Positions 1-6,998 of a stretch of 9,567 nt of DNA are shown here, piece by piece. Location of the stretch: the NCBI GenBank assembly GCA_049300095.1, contig JBAQYM010000051.1, forward strand, positions 1 through 9,567, in the 5' to 3' direction. A program made the translations under genes and the position numbers. Within the stretch, counting starts at the first letter, position 1; every line of letters begins with the position of its first letter. This stretch comes from SbD1 sp049300095 (GTDB taxonomy: Bacteria > Desulfobacterota > Syntrophobacteria > Syntrophobacterales > Syntrophobacteraceae). The notes beneath the pieces are model-generated. The model was not told the DNA's origin. It searched no databases and saw nothing but the letters and a program-made list of their open reading frames with translations.

Positions 1-84
1 GGAATCCAGCGTTTTCGCAATGCGTTGGAGCAAAACGAGTTATCCCAAAGTTGCTGGATTCCCGCCCAGAGACGCCGCGGGAAT
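1..84. repeat. Palindromic dispersed repeat at left edge
   Basis: Bases 1-10 (GGAATCCAGC) are the exact reverse complement of 53-62, and inside them 10-15 (CGTTTT) pairs with 32-37. A second overlapping hairpin pairs 58-65 (ATTCCCGC) with 77-84 (GCGGGAAT). The 'GGATTCCCGC...GCGGGAATGACG' pattern is a common dispersed repeat style in proteobacterial genomes. It lies downstream of the minus-strand diguanylate cyclase gene and may be cut by the window edge. No gene is seen in 1-196. Confidence 0.55.
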
Positions 85-196
85 GACGATGCGGCGGTCC
101 GTGCCGGAAGTCGAATAGAACATAACGCTCACAATAATACGTCACCGAATTTATGAAATAGACCACTAAGGAGCCGGCAAAATTCCTCGGGAAATG

Positions 197-2035
197 TTAC
201 GCTTTTATGCCCTGACCGCCTGATTTTGACTGTTCTTCATTCCACATATCCTGGGTGAATCTGACACTGCGGTTACGGCCTTCTTCCTTTGCCCGATAAA
301 GGGCCACGTCGGCAAACTTGATGCAACTCCAGAAAGTGCCGGCGTCAACGGGAAATTCGCTTATTCCTAAACTGATTGTCTTCTGGATCACAGCATCTTG
401 AAGTTTGATTTTTAATTGTTCGACGGTAAAGCGGATTTTCTCCGCGATTCTCATACTGTCTCCCTCGCTGATATCGAGAAGAACAACCAAAAATTCCTCG
501 CCGCCGAAGCGGACCACTATGTCCGCTTCGCGCACACACCATCTGATGACGTTGGCTGTCTCCTTGAGCACGGCATCACCGGCATTGTGTCCGTAGGTGT
601 CATTGACCTGTTTGAAATAATCCAGGTCGCATATTATAAGCCCGACGGCCTTCCCCCTGCGGAGGATGCCCGCAACGATTTTTTCCGTATATTCCTGGAG
701 GTAGCGCCTGTTATGAAGCCCGGTCAGCGGATCGCGCAGGGTCATTTCGCGCAGGGAATGCATCAGGCGCTTGGTTTCGATCACCGGAAGGGATTCATTG
801 ATGTATTGCTCCGCCTTGAAGACCTTATTCTCCATAATCTTTGTGTTGGCCGCGCCATCCGGTGGGTCGAAGATAAACTGTATTACGGCAACCGTGGCGC
901 CGCCGACAACGGCTGGAAAGCAATAGTGAACAAGTTCATCCCTGGGAATGAATTGCCTGCAGATGGCGGGGAAAGTGGCAGCGGTAATGAGATGGCCGGT
1001 CCGCCTTGCCTTGCACAGGTCGCCGTGATCCAGGATACCGCGGCTGCAAAGCATCTCCGGATGATCGAGGGGGCTCGGATAGACCAGTTGAATCGTATCT
1101 TGCGCATTGGCAACCTGGTAGATGAAACAGCGACTGATGCCGATTCTTTGCGTGAACACCTCGCCAAGCCTTTGATACACATCCTCCAGGCTATCATCCT
1201 CTTCAATAACCTTCTTGAAGGCCGAAAGGCTGTTGATGGATTCCATTAAGCTGTTAAATTCCGTGGAGAGCATACCGATTTCGTCGATCGAGGTTATTGC
1301 GATGCGCTTGCTCAGGTCCGTCATCCTTTTCCCGCTTGCGATATCCCGGAGTCCATGGATGACTTTCTTCAGAGGCCGGGTGATGCCGGTGCCGATCGCA
1401 ACAGCAAGCGAGATCGTTACAACTGTAAAGATAAAGGTCCCGACCAGCATGAATAAACGAAGACGGGCAACATCTTTTTTTACATCGGCAATATAGATGC
1501 CGCTGCCGATGATCCAACCCCAAGGTTCATGCAGCTTGACATAGGATATCTTCGGGACCGGTTTTTCTTCTCCCGGCTTTGGCCACATATATTCGATGAA
1601 CCCGGAACCGCGACTCCTGCAGACCTCCACGAACTCGCGAACGAGGTATTTGCCGTTGGGGTCCTTAAAATCGCTCATGTCAGTGCCGTCCAGTTCCGGC
1701 GCTATCGGGTGCATGATCATGACGGGCTTCATGTCATTGATCCACAAATATTCATTTTCATGGTAGCGTATATATTTTATGCGCCCGACAACCCTCGCTT
1801 TGGCATCTTCCAGGCTTATTTGCCCGCTCCTTGCCGCGTTGTCATACTCCAGCAAGATGGCGTAGGCCACATCGACGACATTTTTCACACCCTCCTTCTT
1901 CCCGTCCATCATCTTCTGCTCGATAAGCGGCATGAAATACAACAAGATGACCAGGGTGATGAACGTCACGCTAAGAATGGATATGGTGATAATCTTGACC
2001 AAGATCGGCCATTCTCTGAAGCGCGGTAAATACAT
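197..2035 (-). CDS. Membrane-bound diguanylate cyclase with sCache_2 sensor, HAMP, Cys-containing central domain and GGDEF
   Basis: This 612-residue inner-membrane sensor enzyme should make cyclic di-GMP from two GTP. A transmembrane helix (about 13-35) leads into a periplasmic sCache_2 domain (about 40-190), shown by YLWINDMKP near 97-104 and the block ending WGWIIGSGIYIADV. A second helix (about 193-216) and a HAMP domain (about 217-272) follow. A region at about 277-415 with five cysteines (303, 330, 341, 359, 372) may be a GAF-like sensor. The C-terminal GGDEF domain (about 432-595) has DPLTGLHNRR, metal-binding Asp470 in CDLDYF, the active loop GGEEF (511-515) and an RxxD inhibitory site (R502, D505), so it should be active and product-inhibited. 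The ATG at 2035 has an AGAGG ribosome site about 8 bases upstream. Small carboxylates are known ligands of some sCache_2 domains, but the ligand here is unknown. The gene seems to stand alone. Confidence 0.95.
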   Translation of the reverse strand: MYLPRFREWPILVKIITISILSVTFITLVILLYFMPLIEQKMMDGKKEGVKNVVDVAYAILLEYDNAARSGQISLEDAKARVVGRIKYIRYHENEYLWINDMKPVMIMHPIAPELDGTDMSDFKDPNGKYLVREFVEVCRSRGSGFIEYMWPKPGEEKPVPKISYVKLHEPWGWIIGSGIYIADVKKDVARLRLFMLVGTFIFTVVTISLAVAIGTGITRPLKKVIHGLRDIASGKRMTDLSKRIAITSIDEIGMLSTEFNSLMESINSLSAFKKVIEEDDSLEDVYQRLGEVFTQRIGISRCFIYQVANAQDTIQLVYPSPLDHPEMLCSRGILDHGDLCKARRTGHLITAATFPAICRQFIPRDELVHYCFPAVVGGATVAVIQFIFDPPDGAANTKIMENKVFKAEQYINESLPVIETKRLMHSLREMTLRDPLTGLHNRRYLQEYTEKIVAGILRRGKAVGLIICDLDYFKQVNDTYGHNAGDAVLKETANVIRWCVREADIVVRFGGEEFLVVLLDISEGDSMRIAEKIRFTVEQLKIKLQDAVIQKTISLGISEFPVDAGTFWSCIKFADVALYRAKEEGRNRSVRFTQDMWNEEQSKSGGQGIKA

Positions 2036-2374
2036 TATCGATTCCTCTCAAGATGATGCCTGATACCGATTCGCTTTCAAACAATAGACTAACGTCCGAC
2101 GGAATTCGATGTTTATGGTATTTTTGTCGGCATTCCAGGTAGCTGACATTAGAGCTTGTCCGTAAATAACCCGGTTGACTGTGAGCACAGCCTTACGGGC
2201 TGCTGCCCAATCACATACGACAGATTACATCAACCGGAGTTCGGCTCAGGTCGTCAAAACCGTCATTCCCGAGATGTGTGCAGACCGCCCAGGGCAGGCG
2301 GCAAAGGGGATGTTGTCAATGTCAAAGCAACTTAACTTCTGTAATACCGAGTTGTGACTTCGCATAAAACCTTG
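2036..2374. other. Intergenic region upstream of the diguanylate cyclase gene
   Basis: This gap separates two minus-strand genes and should contain the promoter of the diguanylate cyclase, but I see no convincing -35/-10 or sigma-54 boxes. It contains the inverted repeat at 2171-2237 and a short GC-rich hairpin, CCGCC (2285-2289) with GGCGG (2297-2301). A 'CGTCATTCCCG' fragment near 2261-2271 resembles the repeat at the left edge of the window. No open frame here has a good ribosome site. Confidence 0.5.
2171..2237. repeat. Cruciform-like inverted repeat
   Basis: CCGGTTGA (2171-2178) is the exact reverse complement of TCAACCGG (2230-2237). Inside, CAGCC (2188-2192) pairs with GGCTG (2198-2202), and CTGT (2179-2182) can alternatively pair with ACAG (2187-2190). 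The layout of an outer stem enclosing smaller hairpins resembles REP-like or IS-end structures, but no transposase is present and the identity is unknown. Confidence 0.4.
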
Positions 2375-3388
2375 TCATTGCTTGGCGCAGGGATTGATCT
2401 CCGCATCGGGCACCACGTCCCGGTTGATCCCGTCCCTCCGGTTCCGGCACCGGAAATACTCACTCCACGAGGCATCCTTCGCCTTTACGGCCCTGATGTA
2501 GGTCACCTTCGCCGAGCCTCCTGTCTGCCCTCCGCCGTTGGGGTGCAGCCGTATTATGAACTCGCTCGCGCCGAAGTGACTTCTCGGGTTTCCCCAATCG
2601 TAGGTGTAGCCCAGCCGCGTCCAGGGGACCAGGTACTTCTGCTCGGCGGCCTCATAGGAATCCACGGCATTTTGCCTGAACCAGTCCTTGTATGATTTGG
2701 GCCCCTTGCCGCGTCCGGCCACGAAGAGCTTTTCCGTGGAATAGTTTACAAAAGGGCTCGGGAAAATCCACGATCCGTCCCGCGACTTGACCGCGATCTC
2801 CGCCCGGTGATCCGATACCTCCGGGTCGGGGCTCGGCCGGAACAGGTCCATGGGATCGATCCACATTTCGACGATCACGTCATATTCATTCCAGGGATTG
2901 AGCCCCAGGAGCTGAACGATCCTGTTCTTGCCGGGAGGACACGACGGCTCGGGCCAGAAAAAGTTGCGCAATTCCGGGACAACCGTCACCCAGAGGGCCT
3001 TTTCCAAAGTGGAACTGGTCTTGCACGCCTCGATGTCGGGTTTGTAGAAATTATCGTAGCCCCATTGGTCCATGAAGGCAGCCACGCGGATGCGCGATCT
3101 GCCGGGCGCTCCCTCCCAACTAATGGACCCGCCGTTCAATTTCACCTTGTTTATCCAGTCTTCGGGCCACGCCCCCTTATACTGAGTGGGCGGCACTATT
3201 GCCAGGAGCCAGGAACTGACCTTCCGGGGAGTCGCGGCGCCTTTGGTATCGTTCATTGCGTCCATAAACGCCGTCTGTTCCTCGGGAGTGGGAGCGGCGG
3301 CGTGGTTCCAGCCGGCCGGAACCACAAGCGCCAGCAACAGGACGAGATTGAAAACAACCGCATTTTTCCAGAAACTCTTGGATAACAT
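2375..3388 (-). CDS. Exported protein of unknown function
   Basis: I do not recognise this 337-residue protein. The N terminus has a classic Sec signal peptide: Lys4 and Lys8, a hydrophobic core (about 10-25) and a likely signal peptidase I cut after NHAAA (about residue 32), so the mature protein should be periplasmic or secreted. The mature part is rich in Trp, Tyr, Pro and Gly and has four cysteines (122, 150, 314, 334), which could form two disulfides. Blocks such as YDVIVEMWIDPMDLF (about 169-183), SWIFPSPF and WGNPRSHFG look like folded beta-rich structure, and no catalytic motif stands out. The ATG at 3388 has a GGGAG ribosome site 9 bases upstream. The next gene on the same strand ends 339 bases downstream of this stop, too far for a tight operon. 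Confidence 0.85.
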   Translation of the reverse strand: MLSKSFWKNAVVFNLVLLLALVVPAGWNHAAAPTPEEQTAFMDAMNDTKGAATPRKVSSWLLAIVPPTQYKGAWPEDWINKVKLNGGSISWEGAPGRSRIRVAAFMDQWGYDNFYKPDIEACKTSSTLEKALWVTVVPELRNFFWPEPSCPPGKNRIVQLLGLNPWNEYDVIVEMWIDPMDLFRPSPDPEVSDHRAEIAVKSRDGSWIFPSPFVNYSTEKLFVAGRGKGPKSYKDWFRQNAVDSYEAAEQKYLVPWTRLGYTYDWGNPRSHFGASEFIIRLHPNGGGQTGGSAKVTYIRAVKAKDASWSEYFRCRNRRDGINRDVVPDAEINPCAKQ

Positions 3389-3414
3389 GAAAACATACTC
3401 CCGCTAACCGTCAG

Positions 3415-3450
3415 AGAGTCCAAAACAGTTCAAGAGTCCACAACAGTTCA
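3415..3450. repeat. 18-bp tandem direct repeat
   Basis: Two adjacent 18-base units (3415-3432 and 3433-3450) beginning AGAGTCCA and ending ACAGTTCA differ at one base. They lie just upstream of the exported-protein gene on its promoter side, so they could be repeated regulator sites or a replication-slippage duplication. Confidence 0.7.
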
Positions 3451-3544
3451 GCAAAGCGCCTAGTCCATACGCATATTTGGAACGAATCCGGGATTGCCTG
3501 CGATTTTGAAATATAAAGGCATCGGACGCAAGAGAATTATTGAA

Positions 3545-3592
3545 CGGAGGACGGAGGACGGAAGACAGAGGACGGAGGAGGGAGGACGGAGA
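3545..3592. repeat. Purine-rich GGACGGA low-complexity repeat
   Basis: The plus strand shows repeated variants of CGGAGGA, GGACGGA and AGAGGACGGA over about 48 bases, ending 8 bases before the thioesterase stop codon. Repeats of this kind are often mis-called as coding (Arg-Thr-Glu-Asp-Gly rich) in automated annotation. I treat it as a noncoding microsatellite. Confidence 0.65.
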
Positions 3593-3599
3593 ATGCCTT

Positions 3600-4055
3600 T
3601 CATCCCCCGGGGGCGGCCGGGAAGGCCCCGCGAAGACGGTCGGGGAGGCCTCTGGCCCGCCAGTCAGGGCCTATCGCCACCATGGTGGCCTCGCCCCTTG
3701 CGGCTATCTCTTCGCGGTCCGACACGTAAAACCGGAAAGCGAAGGTAAGGCTTTTCTCTTTTATTTTTGAAAGGGATACGACAAGCCGAAGCTCCTCACC
3801 GTATCGCACGGGTTTGAGAAAGTCGCACGCCGCCGAAACGATCGGGAGACCAAAGCCCTCGGCGCGGTTCCGGAAGAACTCGTGAGGGGCCAACCCGTGA
3901 TGTCTGAAGAACTCTTCGATGCCGTGATGGCAGTACCTGAAATAGGAAGCGAAGTAGATCACCCCGTAGGGATCGGTGTCCCCGAAGCGAACGGTTATGG
4001 TGATCTCGACCTCCGTCCCGGTGGGGCCCGGGGCCCGGGTTAAATCTTCTCGCAT
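3600..4055 (-). CDS. Hotdog-fold acyl-CoA thioesterase (FcbC/YbgC, 4-hydroxybenzoyl-CoA thioesterase family)
   Basis: This 151-residue protein should hydrolyse an acyl- or aroyl-CoA to the free acid and CoA in the cytoplasm. The segment VRFGDTDPYGVIYFASYF (22-39) matches the family active-site helix; Asp28 aligns by eye with the catalytic Asp17 of Pseudomonas 4-hydroxybenzoyl-CoA thioesterase. A later block (GLPIVSAACDFLKPVRYGEEL) matches the strand after the hotdog helix. The length is normal for the family. I chose the ATG at 4055 because GGAGAGG lies 4 bases upstream and the protein then starts just before the domain. Starts at 4217 (ATG) or 4149 are also in frame but add a non-family-like leader. 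The start area is tandemly duplicated. The gene diverges from the acyl-CoA synthetase at 4303, suggesting a shared pathway. The exact substrate cannot be told. Confidence 0.85.
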   Translation of the reverse strand: MREDLTRAPGPTGTEVEITITVRFGDTDPYGVIYFASYFRYCHHGIEEFFRHHGLAPHEFFRNRAEGFGLPIVSAACDFLKPVRYGEELRLVVSLSKIKEKSLTFAFRFYVSDREEIAARGEATMVAIGPDWRARGLPDRLRGAFPAAPGG

Positions 4056-4112
4056 GACGCCTCTCCGCGATGGCCCTCCGCATGACGCCTCTCCGCGATG
4101 TCTTTCCGCATG
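4051..4112 (-). repeat. 28-bp tandem duplication of the thioesterase ribosome site and start codon
   Basis: The 22-base core at 4051-4072 recurs exactly at 4079-4100, and a short third piece (CGCATG) begins at 4107, so the period is 28 bases. Read on the minus strand, each unit carries an ATG (first bases at 4111, 4083 and 4055); the last two are each preceded by GGAGAGG. Since 28 is not a multiple of three, the ATGs lie in three different frames and only the one at 4055 opens the thioesterase frame. The ATG at 4083 would start a different frame that overlaps the gene and runs to about 3796. Confidence 0.85.
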
Positions 4113-4198
4113 AGCAGTTTCGGGCCATCGGTCCTGCGATACATAAATCATGCCAGCGACAGGCCGTGCCGTTTGCGCGCTCCTCGCGGTGGAACGGC

Positions 4199-4247
4199 TG
4201 TATGTGAGCTTTGGCATACAAATTGCCCTTTCAGACCATGTTGTATG
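4199..4247. promoter_or_regulatory. Possible operator: TGTATG/CATACA half-sites between divergent genes
   Basis: TGTATG (4199-4204) and CATACA (4215-4220) form an inverted repeat with a 10-base spacer. A third half-site, TTGTATG (4241-4247), is also the exact inverse of CATACAA at 4215-4221. They sit in the 247-base region between the thioesterase and acyl-CoA synthetase genes, where a dimeric regulator could control both. No regulator gene lies in the window and no clear -35/-10 was seen. Confidence 0.3.
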
Positions 4248-4302
4248 TGCCCGGATGGAGAAATGTAAACGGACGATTCACTGAGCGAGAAGAGGAGCAA
4301 GC

Positions 4303-5940
4303 ATGAGTAAAATCCTACCAAATTACTTGCCGGGGAAAGAAACCTGGCCGGAATACCTGACGCCGGAAGAATTTGCGGACACCCCGGACAAATTGAACCT
4401 GGCCGATTTCCTGGTCGACCGCCACGTAAAGGAGGGAAGGGGCGACAACGTGGCGATCAAATTCATGGATAAGGCGATCACGTATGCCCAACTGCAAAAG
4501 ATGGTCAACCAGTTCGGCAACGCGCTCAGGGACGCCGGCGTCGAGCCGCAGGACAGGGTGGGAATTCGCCTGGTGAACACTCCCCAGTCCCTGGTCACAA
4601 TTTTCGCGATCGAAAAGATCGGCGCCATCCCGGTGCCCACCTCGCCTTTGTGGTCCCGCGAGGAGATCGCCTACGTCGTAAACAACGCGGAGATGAAGTT
4701 CTTCGTGGTGAACGCGCCCCTGCTCGATCAGGTGATGGCGGCCAAGCCCCAGTTCGAGTTCGGGACCAGGGTGATCGTCATCGGCGGCAATCCCGACGAG
4801 GTAAAGGCCGCCGGGAACCTGAGCTTCGAGGAGATGATGGCCAAGGGGGCCACCGGGCTCGAACCCACAATGCTGGAGGCCAACGACATCGGGGTCATTC
4901 TGTACACGTCCGGAACGACGGGCATGCCCAAAGGGTGCGTGCACTTCGTCCGGCCCATCGTGATCGAAACCAGGCTGGTAAACCGCCATGTCTACCATCT
5001 CCAGCCCGGAGACGTGCTCGGAGGGTCCGCGCCGGTTTCTTTCGCGGCGGGATTCGGCACCTTCACGCTCATTCCCTTCGAGGGAGGGGCCGCCATATCG
5101 CTTATCCCCAAGTTTACCCCAACCGACATGATGGACCTTATCGGGAAGCACAAGATAACCGTCCTGACGGGGCTTCCGACGGCATATCGCGGGCTGATGA
5201 AATTCCCCGCTTTCAAAAACTACGACACCAGCTCGATCAGGCTCTACACCTCGGGTGGCGACGCGCTGGGCTCCGAGACCCTCAAGGGTTGGACGCAACT
5301 CACGGGAAAACCCATCTGGGAAGGCCTCGGCGGGACCGAGATGCTCCACCTGGTCACATCCAATACGATGAACGCCGAGCCCGTCCCCGACTCGATCGGC
5401 AAGACCCTGCCCGGGATCGTGGTAAAGGTGGTCGACTTCGCGGGCAAGGACTGCAAGCCCGGGGAAACCGGCAGCATGATCCTCAAAGGCCCCTCGGGGA
5501 CCCTCTACTGGAAGCCCTACGAAAATAACGAGAAGCTGCTCAAATCGCAGAAGTCGGGGGTGGTGGACGGCTGGAACAAAATGGGCGACGCGGTCTATAT
5601 GGGCGAAAACGGCAACATCTTCTTCGTCTGCCGCGAAGACGACATGATCAAAAGCTCCGGGTACCGGATCGGACCTTCCGAAGTCGAGGAAGCCATGGCA
5701 AAGCATCCCTCGATTGCCGACGTCGGCGTGGTCGGCGTTCCCGACCCCGAGAAGGGCCAGATCATCAAGGCCGTCGTGGAACTCAAACCGGGCCTTACCG
5801 GGTCGGACCAGCTCACCGAGGAAATCCTGACCTTTCTGAAAAACCATATCGCCATCTACAAGCTTCCTCGGATCATTCAGTACATGGATAAGCTGCCGAG
5901 AACTCCGACCGGCAAACTGCTGCGGCGCCTGCTGCGATAG
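4303..5940 (+). CDS. AMP-forming acyl-CoA synthetase (benzoate/2-aminobenzoate-CoA ligase-like)
   Basis: This 545-residue cytoplasmic enzyme of the adenylate-forming (ANL) superfamily should activate a carboxylic acid with ATP and join it to CoA. Visible motifs, in order, are the phosphate loop YTSGTTGMPKG (201-211), GLGGTEM (341-347), the hinge region with GWNKMGDA (423-430), DDMIKSSGYRIGPSEVE (446-462) and the C-terminal catalytic lysine in PTGK (Lys538). Length and motif spacing are normal, so it looks intact. The N terminus (NYLPGKETWPEYLTPEE) and the phosphate-loop context followed by VHF resemble benzoate- and 2-aminobenzoate-CoA ligases, but the substrate (aromatic, branched or fatty acid) cannot be fixed by eye. 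The ATG at 4303 has GAGGAG 5 bases upstream. It is transcribed away from an acyl-CoA thioesterase. Confidence 0.93.
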   Translation: MSKILPNYLPGKETWPEYLTPEEFADTPDKLNLADFLVDRHVKEGRGDNVAIKFMDKAITYAQLQKMVNQFGNALRDAGVEPQDRVGIRLVNTPQSLVTIFAIEKIGAIPVPTSPLWSREEIAYVVNNAEMKFFVVNAPLLDQVMAAKPQFEFGTRVIVIGGNPDEVKAAGNLSFEEMMAKGATGLEPTMLEANDIGVILYTSGTTGMPKGCVHFVRPIVIETRLVNRHVYHLQPGDVLGGSAPVSFAAGFGTFTLIPFEGGAAISLIPKFTPTDMMDLIGKHKITVLTGLPTAYRGLMKFPAFKNYDTSSIRLYTSGGDALGSETLKGWTQLTGKPIWEGLGGTEMLHLVTSNTMNAEPVPDSIGKTLPGIVVKVVDFAGKDCKPGETGSMILKGPSGTLYWKPYENNEKLLKSQKSGVVDGWNKMGDAVYMGENGNIFFVCREDDMIKSSGYRIGPSEVEEAMAKHPSIADVGVVGVPDPEKGQIIKAVVELKPGLTGSDQLTEEILTFLKNHIAIYKLPRIIQYMDKLPRTPTGKLLRRLLR

Positions 5941-6243
5941 ATATTGTACGCATCAGTTCTCGATTTTCTTCTTCCTTGTCCTCATTCAGTGATTCATCCG
6001 ACGTTCCCTATAGCAACACGCTAATATTCCCAATCCTTATCGTAATCCCGGAAGCCGGCGGCGAAGGTGTGCGGCCTGTGGGTCATTTCCGATAGGACGC
6101 CTCATTTCCATCACCGCGGAAGTGGAGGCTTTCCGGACGCCGGTGAGTCGAAGCGCGTTGGGGCATCTTCCCGAACGCTCCGATTCACCGGCATTCACGG
6201 GAATTCCCGTGACCGGAAGCATACGCAATGAAAGGGGAAACCC
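5941..6243 (+). other. Structured intergenic region with hairpins before the FKBP gene
   Basis: No gene was found in this 303-base gap. It holds three inverted repeats. The first is an imperfect hairpin 6100-6109 with 6118-6128 (one bulged G). The second is a long stem 6139-6155 with 6176-6192 (17 pairs, one G-U and one A-C mismatch) whose loop can pair further. The third is a perfect palindrome at 6195-6212. None has a T-tract typical of an intrinsic terminator. The set could be a leader RNA, an operator region, or a dispersed repeat element. Confidence 0.55.
6195..6212. promoter_or_regulatory. Perfect 18-bp palindrome upstream of the FKBP gene
   Basis: TCACGGGAATTCCCGTGA reads identically on both strands and ends 31 bases before the FKBP start codon. 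A perfect palindrome of this size is a typical dimeric-repressor operator shape, but it directly follows a long hairpin, so it may instead be part of a repeat element. Confidence 0.4.
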
Positions 6244-6675
6244 ATGGTCCAGGCCAAACAAGGCGACACGGTGAGGGTCCATTATCGCGGGACCCTCGAG
6301 GACGGCACGGTGTTTAGCTCGACATACGAGGAGAAGGAGCCGTTTGAGTTTACCATTGGAAAGGAAAGCGTGCTCCCGAAGTTTGAAAAAGCGGTCCTCG
6401 AAATGAATAAAGGAGACAAAAGAACTGTTTCCATCTCGCCGGAAGAGGCCTACGGCCGGCACAGAAAAGAATTCGTGTTCGTGATGGATAGAGCCCAGGC
6501 CCCGCCCCAACTGAAGCTCGAGTTGGGCAAGAGGCTGCGGGTTCGCTCGAATGAGGGCACGGCGGTGATCGCCTCGATAACGGCCGTTACGGATGACAGC
6601 GTTATTCTCGATGCAAACGATCCGCTTGCGGGTAAGACGCTTTCATTCGAGATCGAACTCATTGAAATCGTGTAG
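6244..6675 (+). CDS. FKBP-type peptidyl-prolyl cis-trans isomerase, SlyD-like
   Basis: This 143-residue cytoplasmic protein should catalyse cis-trans isomerisation of prolyl bonds and act as a folding chaperone. The FKBP core is split as in SlyD. The N-terminal part has VHYRGTLEDGTVF (12-24), FEFTIG (34-39) and VLPKFEKAVLEM (43-54). An inserted flap domain (about 71-120) follows EEAYG (67-71). The core is closed by the family hallmark NDPLAGKTLSFEI (125-137). It ends directly after the core, so it lacks the His/Cys-rich metal-binding tail of Escherichia coli SlyD and is unlikely to share its nickel-handling role. The ATG at 6244 has AAAGGGG 6 bases upstream. There is no signal peptide. It is probably a single-gene unit, since both flanking gaps exceed 300 bases. 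Confidence 0.93.
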   Translation: MVQAKQGDTVRVHYRGTLEDGTVFSSTYEEKEPFEFTIGKESVLPKFEKAVLEMNKGDKRTVSISPEEAYGRHRKEFVFVMDRAQAPPQLKLELGKRLRVRSNEGTAVIASITAVTDDSVILDANDPLAGKTLSFEIELIEIV

Positions 6676-6998
6676 GTATGTGTCATATCAAGTTGCTTTC
6701 ACAGAGGTAATGAACCGCCGAGCAAAATCCCCCCTGCCCCCCTTTAGAAAAGGGGGGATTCGACCTGGCGCACTCAACAGGCACCCCCCTTTTCTAAAGG
6801 GGGGCAGGGGGGATTTTACTCGGCGGAACGCGACTTGGCGCCAAACGTCGATACCGGGTCCGTTTTATCGGAAAACCCGTTCCATTGCGGCAAATTCGGA
6901 CAATGATTACCATTTTTTCAGGAATTGGGCCGCCTACAGCCCAAAATAGCGAACTGCTCCGGGAGTATCCGCCGCAGAAGTGAACGGAGGATGAGATA
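6676..6998. other. Intergenic region between the FKBP gene and the Cys-rich peptide gene
   Basis: This 323-base gap contains the long inverted repeat at 6715-6826, a 10-base perfect palindrome TTGGCGCCAA (6835-6844) and a hairpin TTGGGC (6925-6930) with GCCCAA (6939-6944). A weak promoter-like pair, TTGCGG then TACCAT with 17 bases between, occurs around 6885-6913, but it matches consensus poorly. The promoter of the downstream three-gene locus should lie here. Confidence 0.45.
6715..6826. repeat. Long inverted repeat with 43-bp arms
   Basis: The left arm (6715-6757) and right arm (6784-6826) are reverse complements at 42 of 43 positions, with a 26-base loop (6758-6783). Each arm is itself nearly palindromic because a C6 run and a G6 run flank TTTAGAAAA. 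This type, built on 'AAATCCCCCCTGCCCCCC', is a familiar dispersed, probably non-autonomous palindromic repeat of bacterial genomes. Standing 39 bases after the FKBP stop, it may also help end transcription. Confidence 0.85.

Noticed and set aside
181..195. Terminator for the diguanylate cyclase gene
   Set aside because: On the minus strand only a 4-bp stem (TTCC/GGAA) followed by four T is present, too weak to call.
416..1249. 277-codon plus-strand open frame
   Set aside because: It is antisense to the diguanylate cyclase, whose domains are unmistakable, and its product shows no family features.
3494..3770. Plus-strand frames through the GGACGGA repeat
   Set aside because: The products are low-complexity Arg/Glu/Asp/Gly translations of a purine microsatellite and then antisense thioesterase sequence.
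3796..4221. 141-codon minus-strand frame overlapping the thioesterase start
   Set aside because: It is Arg/His-rich and out of frame with the hotdog domain. It exists because the 28-bp duplication repeats the start site.
4315..5847. Long 510-codon minus-strand open frame
   Set aside because: It lies wholly antisense to the acyl-CoA synthetase, which has all ANL motifs. The antisense product is His/Gly/Asp-rich with no domain, typical of GC-rich shadow frames.
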